A DNA stretch of 64,000 nt from Paenibacillus sp. FSL R5-0912 (GTDB lineage Bacteria > Bacillota > Bacilli > Paenibacillales > Paenibacillaceae), in the NCBI RefSeq assembly GCF_000758605.1, contig NZ_CP009282.1, positions 3,534,001 through 3,598,000 of the forward strand, in the 5' to 3' direction. Each line of letters begins with the position of its first letter. The stretch's first letter is position 1. The notes below the pieces were generated by a model that did not search any database, had not been told where the DNA came from, and saw only the letters and a program-made list of their open reading frames with translations. The position numbers were made by a program, and so were the translations under genes. Shown one piece after another: positions 37,589-46,192 of the stretch.

Positions 37589-38959
37589 ATGGAAAAAAAC
37601 AGACCCGGATTAATCGTATCTTCGCTGGTCATCGCGAATTTCCTCGGGCAGCTGATGCAGACGATGCTGAATACGGCATTGCCCAGAATGATGCTGGATT
37701 TGGGGATTGATGAGGGCAGGGCCCAATGGCTGATTACCGTATATTATCTGACTGCAGGCATAACGGTGCCTGTTGCCGGGTTTTTAATCGGAAGATTCAC
37801 GACAAGAGGTTTATTCTTTACTTCGGCAAGTGCCTTTGCAGCAGGTACACTGATCGCGGGAATATCCCCGGACTTTATCTTGATTCTGTGCGGGCGTATT
37901 ATTCAGGGCCTGGGCGCAGGCCTGCTGATGCCTCTGTTCCAGACAACGATTCTTAGGGTGTTCCCGAAGGGGAAGATAGGCTCGGCTATGGGATTAATCG
38001 GACTGGTAATGGGGCTGGCTCCGGCGCTGGGTCCGACCCTGTCAGGATTAGTCGTTCAGGAACACTCCTGGCGGATTCTCTTCTATGCATTGCTGCCGGT
38101 AGTGATAGCCAATCTGCTGCTCGCTGCGTTCAGTCTGCAGAATGTGGGGGAGAGACACCGGGAGAAGCTGGACTACATATCTATTTTATTCTCAACAACC
38201 GGATTTGCCGGTCTGCTATATGGAGTTAATCTGGCAGGGGATCAACGTGCTTCGCGGATATGGGCAGGAGCCGCTATCCTAAGCGGGATATTGTTCATAG
38301 TTCTATTTATCAGGCGTCAGCTGAAGCTTACCGCTCCATTACTTGATTTCAAGCTGTTCAAGAACAGAAGCTTTAGCCTCGCCTCAATCATTGGGGTGCT
38401 GTTGTTCATCGTAATGGTGGGTGCTGAGCTGCTGATTCCGTTATATGTGCAGAATGTCCGGGGGCTGACGCCAAGGGAGTCAGGTCTAATGCTGCTGCCG
38501 GGTGCGCTGCTGCTGGGGTGTACCAGTGTAATCTCCGGGAAAATATATGACCGCTATGGAGTGAGGCTGGTGCTTCGCGGCGGGTTTACCCTCATTGCCG
38601 GGGTATCTTTGCTAATCTCGCTTATGTTATCCCAGGATTCCTCCATACTTATACTCGCTGTGCTCTATGTATTTCTAATGGTTGGAATCGGGTTTATTAT
38701 GACACCTGTTACCGCCTATGCGATGGCAAGCGTATCTCCCAAGATGATTGCACATGCCTCTCCAATGACGATTTCGATCCGCTCGTTAGCCAGCTCTATG
38801 GGAGGGGTTCTGCTGATAGCCATAATGACGATTACGATGAATTACAGTTCTTTCGCATTCCCGGTGAATATGATGCAGGGATTCCATGCCGCTTTTTGGA
38901 GTTTGACCCTAGTGGCCATAGCCGGATTAGGTTTATCGTTTAATCTGAAGGGGTTGTAA
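37589..38959 (+). CDS. MFS drug transporter, DHA2 (EmrB/QacA) type
   Basis: 456 residues with about 14 membrane helices. Motif C of drug/H+ antiporters is seen in helix 5 (GLAPALGPTLSGLVVQ), with ALPRMMLDLGI in helix 1 and RIIQGLGAGLLMPLFQ in helix 4. AGGTGGAGAG precedes ATG. It stands alone with no regulator gene beside it, but the 25-bp palindrome over its promoter implies a TetR- or MarR-type repressor encoded elsewhere. Substrate unknown. Confidence 0.88.
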   Translation: MEKNRPGLIVSSLVIANFLGQLMQTMLNTALPRMMLDLGIDEGRAQWLITVYYLTAGITVPVAGFLIGRFTTRGLFFTSASAFAAGTLIAGISPDFILILCGRIIQGLGAGLLMPLFQTTILRVFPKGKIGSAMGLIGLVMGLAPALGPTLSGLVVQEHSWRILFYALLPVVIANLLLAAFSLQNVGERHREKLDYISILFSTTGFAGLLYGVNLAGDQRASRIWAGAAILSGILFIVLFIRRQLKLTAPLLDFKLFKNRSFSLASIIGVLLFIVMVGAELLIPLYVQNVRGLTPRESGLMLLPGALLLGCTSVISGKIYDRYGVRLVLRGGFTLIAGVSLLISLMLSQDSSILILAVLYVFLMVGIGFIMTPVTAYAMASVSPKMIAHASPMTISIRSLASSMGGVLLIAIMTITMNYSSFAFPVNMMQGFHAAFWSLTLVAIAGLGLSFNLKGL

Positions 38960-38964
38960 CTGCG

Positions 38965-39042
38965 ATCGGGAAAAAGGCAGAACCTGATCTGGAAGCGATC
39001 CTGAAGCTCAAACCGGATATTATCCTCAGCAGCACAAAGGAA
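38965..39042 (+). pseudogene. Fragment of a siderophore-binding protein gene
   Basis: Right after the MFS stop, one frame reads IGKKAEPDLEAILKLKPDII followed by LSSTKEN, the conserved core of FecB/FhuD-type binding proteins (the intact one at 44998-45969 has VESILNLKPDLIIASS). Only about 26 residues survive, without start or surrounding domain. Confidence 0.65.
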
Positions 39043-39057
39043 AATGGAAGAAAACAG

Positions 39058-39085
39058 GAGAGAGCCCAGCCCGGCTCTCTTTTTG
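39058..39085 (+). terminator. Terminator after the MFS gene and FecB fragment
   Basis: AGAGAGCC pairs with GGCTCTCT, followed by five T. Confidence 0.8.
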
Positions 39086-39192
39086 CTGCACTAAGAGCTG
39101 GCGCAATTTATTGGTGAATTATATATAGCACCTTATATTATGTTATAATAAAATTCTTATTGTAAATTACAAAGAATAGAGGTCGCTAGAGG

Positions 39193-39492
39193 ATGAAAGT
39201 TAAAGTTAACCGCAATGCTGCGAAGGTTCTGAAGGATATGCTGAACACTCCTGAAGCGGAAGGCAAGAAGATCCGCGTCATTATTACTCAGGATCACGGC
39301 AATCACGGCCACTATGATGTTGCTCTTGATACACCGACGGAGCATGATGAAGTGGTTGCCACGGATAAAGGTATCGAGATTGTGCTGGATACACGTCAAC
39401 CGCTGCTCGACGGTGTCTGGATTCAGTATTTCTATGTTCCCCAAGAAGGCTTCTTCATTACGAATCCCTCCACAGGATTTCTTGAGAAATAA
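39193..39492 (+). CDS. HesB/IscA-like protein
   Basis: 99 residues with the fold of the Fe-S biosynthesis family (MKVKVNRNAAKVLKDMLNTP; VIITQDHGNHGHYDVALDTP), but the three cysteines of true A-type carriers are absent, as in the HesB/YneR-like subgroup of Bacillales. Cluster carriage is therefore doubtful. Ribosome site weak (AGAGG close to ATG). Single gene with its own terminator. Confidence 0.8.
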   Translation: MKVKVNRNAAKVLKDMLNTPEAEGKKIRVIITQDHGNHGHYDVALDTPTEHDEVVATDKGIEIVLDTRQPLLDGVWIQYFYVPQEGFFITNPSTGFLEK

Positions 39493-39524
39493 GCAGCTGA
39501 ATCTGATATAGCACCATATGGTTT

Positions 39525-39581
39525 GAGACGGCATTGTCTTAACAGCCTTATAAGGGCTGCTAAAGCTAATGCCGTCTCTTT
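39525..39581 (+). terminator. Terminator of the HesB-like gene
   Basis: GAGACGGCATT pairs with AATGCCGTCTC; an inner CAGCC/GGCTG helix occupies the loop; TTTGGG follows. Confidence 0.75.
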
Positions 39582-39712
39582 GGGCTGTTAAAATAAACAG
39601 AACGGCAAAATTCATCATTTATTGTACTTCCGCCCAAAAAGTCGTTGCAAAAGTATGTATAATCGTTGACTGCCTACATTAGACCGGCTTGGATTTTTTA
39701 TTATACTGTAAT

Positions 39713-39726
39713 TGTAAGCGATTACA
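39713..39726 (+). promoter_or_regulatory. cre site (CcpA box) before the solute-binding lipoprotein gene
   Basis: TGTAAGCGATTACA is a full match to TGWAANCGNTNWCA. It lies 23 bases before the TTG start and just after a TATACT that may be the -10, a position suited to repression by CcpA. Confidence 0.8.
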
Positions 39727-39748
39727 CATACGCTGGGGGGAAATTCAA

Positions 39749-41338
39749 TTGAATAAGAAAAAAAGATTAACACTGCTGTCCGGTATACTGATGATCTCTC
39801 TGCTTGCAGCATGCGGCAATAACAACGGTAATGCCGGAGGAAGCATGGCGGAGCCGCAGGCTTCGGCAACCGCGACAGAAGCTGCAGGGACGAATGCCAG
39901 CCCAGCCGGAGATTCCGGCACAGTGGATACGTCCCAGCCCGTAACACTAAAGATGATTTTTGTAGGACCTAAGCCGGTCGACTATGACCTGGTATTTGGA
40001 GAGATTAACAAGAAGCTGAAGGAAAAAGTTAACGCTACGCTGGAAGCCGAGTTCCTGGACTGGTCGGATTGGGCGCAGAAATATCCGCTTAAACTGGCGG
40101 CGAATGAGAATTTTGACCTCATCTACTCTGCCAACTGGGCAGGCTATAATGATCAGGCCCTCAAAGGCGGGTTTCTTGAGCTGACTGATGAATTGCTGCA
40201 GAAGTACGCGCCGATGACCTGGGAGGCGATGCCGGAGGTGGGCTGGGGTCAGGCGAAGGTGAACGGCAAGCTCTATATGGTGCCTCAGAACCGCGGGGAA
40301 ACGATTGAGAAGCTGATCCTGTACCGGGAGGACCTGCGCAAGAAATATAATCTGCCGGAGATCAACAGTCCGGAGGCGTATGCTACTTATCTCAAGACGG
40401 TCTCCGAGAAGGAGCAGGGTGTCACTCCGTTCGTACCGGAGACAGGGGACTGGAAGCTGCACAATCTGGACCGGGTCCTGCTGAAGCAGCAGAATGAATG
40501 GAACATGTTCGACTTTGATCTGCCGATTGGCTTCAAGCTGACAGATCCGGCCGGTAAGGTATTCAATGTATACGAAACTCCGGAATTCAAAGAGCTTGTC
40601 TACTATTATAAAGATCTTGCGGATCACAATGCCTGGTCGAAGAGCGCACTCAACAGCAAGCTGGATCACCAGCAGGAGTTCCGTGCAGGCAAGACCGCAT
40701 CGATCACACACAATCTTGGCACACTAGGCGCTTTAATGACGGATATGCGCGAGAAAAATTCACCGTATGAGCTGGCTCTGGCTGATATTACACCGGACAA
40801 GAAGAAGTCTGTTGCTGTCTCCACCCAGAACGGGGTCTCCATTCACGCTACGACCAAGAACCCGGAACGTTCACTGATGGTGATTGATCTGCTGCAGAAT
40901 GACAAGGAACTGCATGATCTGATGATGAACGGCATAACGGCTGTGCATTATAATCCGGTTGGCGACGATAAATATACGAATGCTGAGAAAAATGCTAACT
41001 ATACCGGATTCTCCAACTGGGGCTTTAACTCCCCATTGAACCGGGACAACGCCTCCTTCCCTGACGAAGGCAATGCACTGACTGACAAATGGGAAGGTGA
41101 GGTTTACCACTATCCGCTGGAGACCTTTGTCTTCGACAACAGTAAAGTGAAGACGGAGGTAGCTAATGTCGGTAATGTGATGCTGCAATATGGCATTCCG
41201 CTGGAATACGGTTCAGTGAAGGATGTGGACGGCGGACTGGCCAAGCTTCAGGCACAAGTGAAGGAAGCAGGAATTGATACCATCATCGCAGAGGTTCAGC
41301 GGCAAATTGATGAATTCCTGGCTAATTCCGGGCAGTAA
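39749..41338 (+). CDS. ABC-type sugar/oligosaccharide-binding lipoprotein (LplA-like)
   Basis: 529 residues from TTG 39749, behind GGGGGG. Lipoprotein signal with lipobox LLAACGNNN, an Ala/Thr/Ser linker, then a large binding domain (KEKVNATLEAEFLDWSDWAQ, NFDLIYSANWAGYNDQALKG). The C-terminal part resembles DUF3502 of the LplA-type proteins abundant in Paenibacillus. No permease or kinase genes flank it, so it must share membrane subunits encoded elsewhere. A perfect cre site shows carbon control. Confidence 0.88.
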   Translation: MNKKKRLTLLSGILMISLLAACGNNNGNAGGSMAEPQASATATEAAGTNASPAGDSGTVDTSQPVTLKMIFVGPKPVDYDLVFGEINKKLKEKVNATLEAEFLDWSDWAQKYPLKLAANENFDLIYSANWAGYNDQALKGGFLELTDELLQKYAPMTWEAMPEVGWGQAKVNGKLYMVPQNRGETIEKLILYREDLRKKYNLPEINSPEAYATYLKTVSEKEQGVTPFVPETGDWKLHNLDRVLLKQQNEWNMFDFDLPIGFKLTDPAGKVFNVYETPEFKELVYYYKDLADHNAWSKSALNSKLDHQQEFRAGKTASITHNLGTLGALMTDMREKNSPYELALADITPDKKKSVAVSTQNGVSIHATTKNPERSLMVIDLLQNDKELHDLMMNGITAVHYNPVGDDKYTNAEKNANYTGFSNWGFNSPLNRDNASFPDEGNALTDKWEGEVYHYPLETFVFDNSKVKTEVANVGNVMLQYGIPLEYGSVKDVDGGLAKLQAQVKEAGIDTIIAEVQRQIDEFLANSGQ

Positions 41339-41358
41339 AAGGCTGGAACCATAAGAAG

Positions 41359-41390
41359 GAGGCCCGCAGGATATATGCGGGCCTCTTTAT
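41359..41390. terminator. Terminator between lipoprotein gene and flavin oxidase gene
   Basis: GAGGCCCGCA pairs with TGCGGGCCTC around a 7-base loop, followed by TTTAT on the plus strand. Confidence 0.8.
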
Positions 41391-41406
41391 AAGTTTAATC
41401 TTATTA

Positions 41407-42756
41407 TTATACTTTACGGGCCGGGGGAATGCTCTGCGGATTGTTAAATACATTTCCGGGGTCATATTTGGCTTTGACTCTCCGTAACCGGGGATAGTTC
41501 GCTCCATAATAGACCGGGCCGGAATGTTTGATCCCCTGGTCCGGAACATTAATATAGCTTCCGACGATGAACGGCTGCAGCTTCCGGCGTGTATTCCGCA
41601 CTATGGCAATATTTTTGGCAGCATCCGATTTCTTGACCCATGAACTGTTCCACTCTACATAGAATTTCGCTTTACGCCAGTAGAAGGCGGTAGATCTGGG
41701 TGATTTACGGCTTACAGCCCCGCCCCAGTTGAGGAAATAGAATCCTGCGAACTCGCCCTCCACGTTCTCAAGGAACTCACGCATAGACTTAAACGCTTTA
41801 TCCGGGAAAGGTTTTCTTCCGAAACCGCTGGAGAACTGGTTGCTGAATCTTTGGGTCTGCACCGGATCGGGAGCCAGCAGGAAACTCACTACTTTGGGAT
41901 AAGGTAAAGAGCGGATCAATTGATTCGTGGGCGTCCCTACGTCCGTAATGGGCTTTAAGAGGCGGACCGCCTCCGCTTTTGATCCGAGGAACAGGCCCAG
42001 CATGCTGACATTACCGCCCTTTTTGGGACCAATGGATAGCTCGCTGCCCAGTCTGGTGTTAACGGAAGGAGCCCAGCGCTGCCAGGCTTTGAGTACCTTC
42101 TCGAACTGATTCCAGGGCCAGGTGATGCGGAATACGGTCGCCGTGGCCGGCGCGGGACGCACTTTGAACTTATAACGGGTGCAGACTCCGAAATTACCTC
42201 CGCCACCCCCGCGCGAAGCCCAGAGGAGATCGGCGTTGCTGTTCTTATTGGCGACAATTATTCTGCCTTTGGCATCCACCATTTCGAGCTCAATCAGATT
42301 ATCGCTGACAAGGCCTACGGTCCGCTGAAGCGGCCCAATTCCCCCGCCTAGTGTAATGCCCCCGATTCCGACAGTAGGGCTATCCCCAAAAGGGGCCATG
42401 TATCCCTGCCGTGCAAGCGTATGGGCGATTCTTCCCACCGTATTTCCGGTCCCCACAACTGCAGTTCCCGATTTTTTATTGAGCTTGATGCTCCTCAGTT
42501 CACTTACATCGATGACAATGCCTCCGTTGACCTGGGACAGATTGACCTCCAGCGAATGTCTGCCGCTTCTTGGCCGGATAGGGATGTTATTCTCGTTGGC
42601 CCAGCGGATGGCGTTGGCTACATCCTGCGTTTGCTGTGCAAAGACAAATACCTTCGGGAATCTGTCCGTATGCGGATCCCAATTTTTGCGTGCCGTTTCA
42701 TAGCCCGGATCACCTTTATAGATAACCCGCCCGGTAAGTCTCGTTCCTGATTTCAA
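41407..42756 (-). CDS. FAD-linked oxidoreductase (berberine-bridge type)
   Basis: About 449 residues from TTG 42756 (AAGGAG 9 bases upstream; the frame opens at TTG 42783). An FAD-binding type 4 domain (IPIRPRSGRHSLEVNLSQVN, with the His that links FAD covalently; TVGIGGITLGGGIGPLQR) and a C-terminal BBE segment (YYGANYPRLRRVKAKYDPGN, then VFNNPQSI). The cysteine that gives the second covalent link in bicovalent enzymes is absent. Such enzymes oxidise sugars or alkaloid-like compounds; the substrate is unknown. No secretion signal. Confidence 0.87.
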   Translation of the reverse strand: MKSGTRLTGRVIYKGDPGYETARKNWDPHTDRFPKVFVFAQQTQDVANAIRWANENNIPIRPRSGRHSLEVNLSQVNGGIVIDVSELRSIKLNKKSGTAVVGTGNTVGRIAHTLARQGYMAPFGDSPTVGIGGITLGGGIGPLQRTVGLVSDNLIELEMVDAKGRIIVANKNSNADLLWASRGGGGGNFGVCTRYKFKVRPAPATATVFRITWPWNQFEKVLKAWQRWAPSVNTRLGSELSIGPKKGGNVSMLGLFLGSKAEAVRLLKPITDVGTPTNQLIRSLPYPKVVSFLLAPDPVQTQRFSNQFSSGFGRKPFPDKAFKSMREFLENVEGEFAGFYFLNWGGAVSRKSPRSTAFYWRKAKFYVEWNSSWVKKSDAAKNIAIVRNTRRKLQPFIVGSYINVPDQGIKHSGPVYYGANYPRLRRVKAKYDPGNVFNNPQSIPPARKV

Positions 42757-42871
42757 TGATTCCAGCTCCTTTTGAGCTAACAATTTAACTGCATGTATGC
42801 AGTTAGGTCCCGATATAGTATGTAGGGCGTTAGTCTATGGAGTGGGCTTTCGCGGAGAGTTTGCGTCAGTA

Positions 42872-43885
42872 CTATCCTTCTTTCTTCAATAGAAGATACA
42901 GGAAATAAGGAGCGCCGATAAATGCAACCATGATTCCGGCGGCGATACCGTCTGGCTGGGTCAGGTTACGGCCAATCGTATCTGCCAGCAGCAGCAGCCA
43001 GCCGCCGATTAATATGGATACCGGCACGAATTGCTGGTGCCTCGCTCCTACCAGGGCTCTGGCAATATGCGGAGCCATCAGGCCGACAAAGGCGATGCCG
43101 CCGGTCATCGAAACAGCCGACGCCGCCAGCGCAACCGCCGCCAGCATAAGGAGGACCCGGTCTCTGGAGACCGCCACGCCTGCACCGATAGAAGTAGGCT
43201 CATTCAAAGCAAGCAAATTCAGTGTTCTGGATTTGTACAGCACATAAGGAACCAGAAGGATCAGCCAGGGCAGCAGGGCCAGAACGAAAGGCCAGTCTGT
43301 ACCCCACACATTGCCGGCCAGCCATTTGGAGATGAAGTCCACCTTGGTCCTGTCCACGGAAGAGATGAGTACGATCATCACGCCGGAGAGCGCCATGGAG
43401 AACCCGACTCCGGTGATGACCAGCCTGATCGGCTGAACGCTATCGGTGCGGGTGTAGGAAAACGCATAGATGAGTACAGCGGTTACCAGGGCTCCGGCGA
43501 ATGCCGCAAGTGGAATCATGTATATGAAGGACCCGGCGTCAATGGATGCAAAGATGAAAAAGACGGTAACCCCGACCCCGGCCCCGGCATTAATGCCTAT
43601 AATTCCCGGATCAGCCAGCTCATTGCGGGTAATGCCCTGCAGAATAGCACCGGATAAAGCAAGCGCCATACCTGCGAGCAGCGTAATCAGTATCCGGGGG
43701 AGGCGGATGGAGAACAGTACAAAATTATCCTCGAAAGAACCGTGCCCGAGGATTGTCGGAATCAGTCTCCCGTATGACACCGGGGAAGATCCGATCCCTA
43801 TTCCGATAACGATGGTAGCCAGGATAAGAAGCATGAGCAACAATACGACAAGCGGTTGATTACGATACAGCCGGGCTGGTTTCAT
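42872..43885 (-). CDS. Iron-siderophore ABC permease (FecCD family), subunit 2
   Basis: 337 residues, about nine to ten membrane helices, FecCD family (RLPRILITLLAGMALALSGA, ILQGITRNELADPGIIGINA, GLMAPHIARALVGARHQQFV). Pairs with the 43882-44913 protein to form the membrane channel. The genes overlap by 4 bases (ATGA). Closest in style to the B. subtilis YfhA/YfiZ hydroxamate siderophore system. No ATPase follows; a shared one such as YusV must be used. Confidence 0.92.
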   Translation of the reverse strand: MKPARLYRNQPLVVLLLMLLILATIVIGIGIGSSPVSYGRLIPTILGHGSFEDNFVLFSIRLPRILITLLAGMALALSGAILQGITRNELADPGIIGINAGAGVGVTVFFIFASIDAGSFIYMIPLAAFAGALVTAVLIYAFSYTRTDSVQPIRLVITGVGFSMALSGVMIVLISSVDRTKVDFISKWLAGNVWGTDWPFVLALLPWLILLVPYVLYKSRTLNLLALNEPTSIGAGVAVSRDRVLLMLAAVALAASAVSMTGGIAFVGLMAPHIARALVGARHQQFVPVSILIGGWLLLLADTIGRNLTQPDGIAAGIMVAFIGAPYFLYLLLKKEG

Positions 43886-44913
43886 GAGAAGGATCGCACT
43901 CCTTTACGGACAATGAACAGGAAGAACGGCAGGCCCAGCACAGCCACGATCGCGGCGACAGGCGTTTCGAACGGGACGTCAATCATCCGGCCGAGTGTGT
44001 CGGCGAACACCATAAAGGTGGCGCCGGCAATGGCGGACAGCGGCAGAATGGCGCGGTAATCTGTCCCGGCAAACACCCGCACGAGATGGGGGATCATTAG
44101 GCCGACGAAAGCGATGTTGCCGACAAGCGCAACAGCAGCGCCTGCGAGCAGCGTGATCAATATGTACAGTGCAATTTTAACCTGAGTCGTCTTGAGCCCA
44201 AGACTCACAGCCGTTCCTTCGTTCAGACTAAGGATTGTCAGCTGACGGGACAACAGAATGGAAACGATGAGGCAAATGATAATTACAGGAGCTATTGCTG
44301 TAATCTGACCCCAGGTGGTGCCGATCAGCCCGCCGGATGTCCACATCGATACATTTTTAGAGATCTTAAATTGAAGGCTGATTCCTTCGGCTACAGCGGT
44401 CAGCAGAGCGGATACGGCAGAACCGGCCAGCACCATCCGCAGAGGCGACATATTCTGCCTCCGGAGTGCAGCGATCCCGAACACCAGCATCACGCCACAG
44501 GCTGCGCCGATGAAACAGGCGATCATGATTCCGTAGTATCCGATGGAGGGGATGAAGGCAAAGGATACCGCCAGTGCAGCATTGGCACCTGCGGTCAAAC
44601 CAAGGAGTCCCGGATCGGCAAGCGGATTTCGGGTTAGTCCCTGCATGATTGCCCCGGCAACAGCAAGGGCAGCGCCTACCAGTATGCCGCCGACTTCACG
44701 GGGCAGCCGCAGTTCACGGATGATAGAGATATCACCACCCGTAGCCTTCGGGTTGCTGATGGCGCTCCAAATATCCGCCAGTGAAACATTTTTGGCACCA
44801 AGCCTGACCGCCAGGGCAAATACGGCCACAAATAAAATCATGCTGACGAGCAGCTTAAGCATAAAAGTAGAGTTTATCGGCTTTTGCGGAGACTGTTTTC
44901 CCATTTCAACCAT
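43882..44913 (-). CDS. Iron-siderophore ABC permease (FecCD family), subunit 1
   Basis: 343 residues, FecCD family (LRLPREVGGILVGAALAVAG, IMQGLTRNPLADPGLLGLTA, GLMIPHLVRVFAGTDYRAIL). The start may be ATG 44913 or ATG 44904. It lies behind the binding-protein gene, separated by a hairpin with a T run that should lower its expression relative to the binding protein. Confidence 0.92.
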   Translation of the reverse strand: MVEMGKQSPQKPINSTFMLKLLVSMILFVAVFALAVRLGAKNVSLADIWSAISNPKATGGDISIIRELRLPREVGGILVGAALAVAGAIMQGLTRNPLADPGLLGLTAGANAALAVSFAFIPSIGYYGIMIACFIGAACGVMLVFGIAALRRQNMSPLRMVLAGSAVSALLTAVAEGISLQFKISKNVSMWTSGGLIGTTWGQITAIAPVIIICLIVSILLSRQLTILSLNEGTAVSLGLKTTQVKIALYILITLLAGAAVALVGNIAFVGLMIPHLVRVFAGTDYRAILPLSAIAGATFMVFADTLGRMIDVPFETPVAAIVAVLGLPFFLFIVRKGVRSFS

Positions 44914-44931
44914 CCGTTCCTTATCAGTTTG

Positions 44932-44966
44932 CGAAAAAAAAGAACGCGATTTGCGCTCCTTTTTTC
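44932..44966 (-). terminator. Attenuating terminator inside the siderophore operon
   Basis: Read leftward, GAGCGC-AAATC-GCGTTC forms a short stem with one G-T pair, followed by eight T. It sits between the binding-protein and permease genes and probably sets their ratio. Confidence 0.65.
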
Positions 44967-44997
44967 GGTTTCACGTGGCTGGATTATTAAAGATTAT

Positions 44998-45969
44998 TTA
45001 ATTTCCCAGCAATGACTTGGAAATAAAATCAAGCTGATAGTCGAGTGACAGTGCATCGTTGAAATAGAAAGATGTAGCATCTATTTCGTAGACATGGTTA
45101 TTTTTGACGGCCGGGATATCCTTGTAAGTGGAAGTCTCCTGGAAGGAAGCATCACCGGCAGGGTCTTTGCTGTAGATCACGTAATCTCCCATATAATCCG
45201 GCAGGATTTCCAGTGACAAATTGAAATATCCGTCTTTGGCTGTCATTTCCTTCACTTTATCCGGCATCTTCAGCCCCATGGCCTGATAGATGATTTCTGT
45301 ACCGCGTCCCCAGGCGCTGCCGAAGGTGTACAGATTTTTGGAATCTCCTTCAATAACCGAAATCGTGCTATCAGCACCGATTTTGGCTTTGATTTCTTCA
45401 CCGGCGGCCTGGGCACGTGCCTTGAAATCAGCAATCCAGTCAGCGGCTTTCTGCTCCTGGTTAACCGCTTTGCCGATCTCCAGGATCTGCGTCAGATAAT
45501 CCACTTTGTTATATGTATAGGTAACTACTGGTGCAATTTGTTTCATCTTGTCCAGGTTTTTGGTGTCTGACGAAGCAATGATTAAGTCTGGCTTGAGATT
45601 CAGAATACTCTCCACATTCTCCTCGGAGACTTCGGCGACATCCTTCAACTGGTCCTGGAAATTCGGATTTGCTTTGATGTAGGAATCCACTCCGGCGAGG
45701 GGGACATCCAGAGCGAGCAGGTTGCCTGCGTATCCGGCAAGAACTACAACACGCTGGGGATTAGCGGGAACTTCGACAGGTCCGGTTTCAGACTCATAAG
45801 TAATGGTATCCGCGCTGCTGTTGTCAGCACTTGCAGTTGCGCTGGCTTCGGGTGCCGGTGTAGTTGTGGCAGCAGTTGTATTGCTGCTTGCACTGTTGCT
45901 TGCATTATTGCCGCAGGCACTTAGAAGCAGGAGGGTAAGGATGAGTAAGGGTAACAACAATTTCTTCAT
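44998..45969 (-). CDS. Iron-siderophore-binding lipoprotein
   Basis: 323 residues. Lipoprotein signal (LLLPLLILTLLLLSAC), a Ser/Thr/Ala linker and a two-lobed FecB/FhuD-type domain (ANPQRVVVLAGYAGNLLALD, VESILNLKPDLIIASSDTKN, YVIYSKDPAG). The style is close to YfiY of B. subtilis (schizokinen/arthrobactin uptake). A perfect Fur box lies upstream. First gene of the operon with two FecCD permeases. No siderophore synthesis genes are in the window, so it probably imports xenosiderophores. Confidence 0.92.
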   Translation of the reverse strand: MKKLLLPLLILTLLLLSACGNNASNSASSNTTAATTTPAPEASATASADNSSADTITYESETGPVEVPANPQRVVVLAGYAGNLLALDVPLAGVDSYIKANPNFQDQLKDVAEVSEENVESILNLKPDLIIASSDTKNLDKMKQIAPVVTYTYNKVDYLTQILEIGKAVNQEQKAADWIADFKARAQAAGEEIKAKIGADSTISVIEGDSKNLYTFGSAWGRGTEIIYQAMGLKMPDKVKEMTAKDGYFNLSLEILPDYMGDYVIYSKDPAGDASFQETSTYKDIPAVKNNHVYEIDATSFYFNDALSLDYQLDFISKSLLGN

Positions 45970-46005
45970 TACTGGTAATCTCCCTTTCCGTGATGTTTTA
46001 TGAAA

Positions 46006-46022
46006 TTGATAATCATTATCAA
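46006..46022. promoter_or_regulatory. Fur box of the siderophore operon
   Basis: TTGATAATCATTATCAA, a perfect 8-1-8 dyad containing the full 7-1-7 Bacillus Fur site TGATAAT-N-ATTATCA, 37 bases before the binding-protein start. Confidence 0.92.
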
Positions 46023-46192
46023 TGATATGACTGTTAAAACTTTAAATGTTTATAGGCCGTTTGTCAATCCTTAACTTGATTTCGTAACCATGGTGCCAGT
46101 TGTTCGTATTAGGATAAAAAGCAGGATCCCCATCTGTTCAAAGGCCGAAATACAGCAAAATAAACCAATATGAAGCTAAGGTTGTGCATCCT

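Noticed and set aside
39947..40711. 254-residue minus-strand frame
   Set aside because: Shadow of the solute-binding lipoprotein gene, which has a lipobox and a ribosome site.
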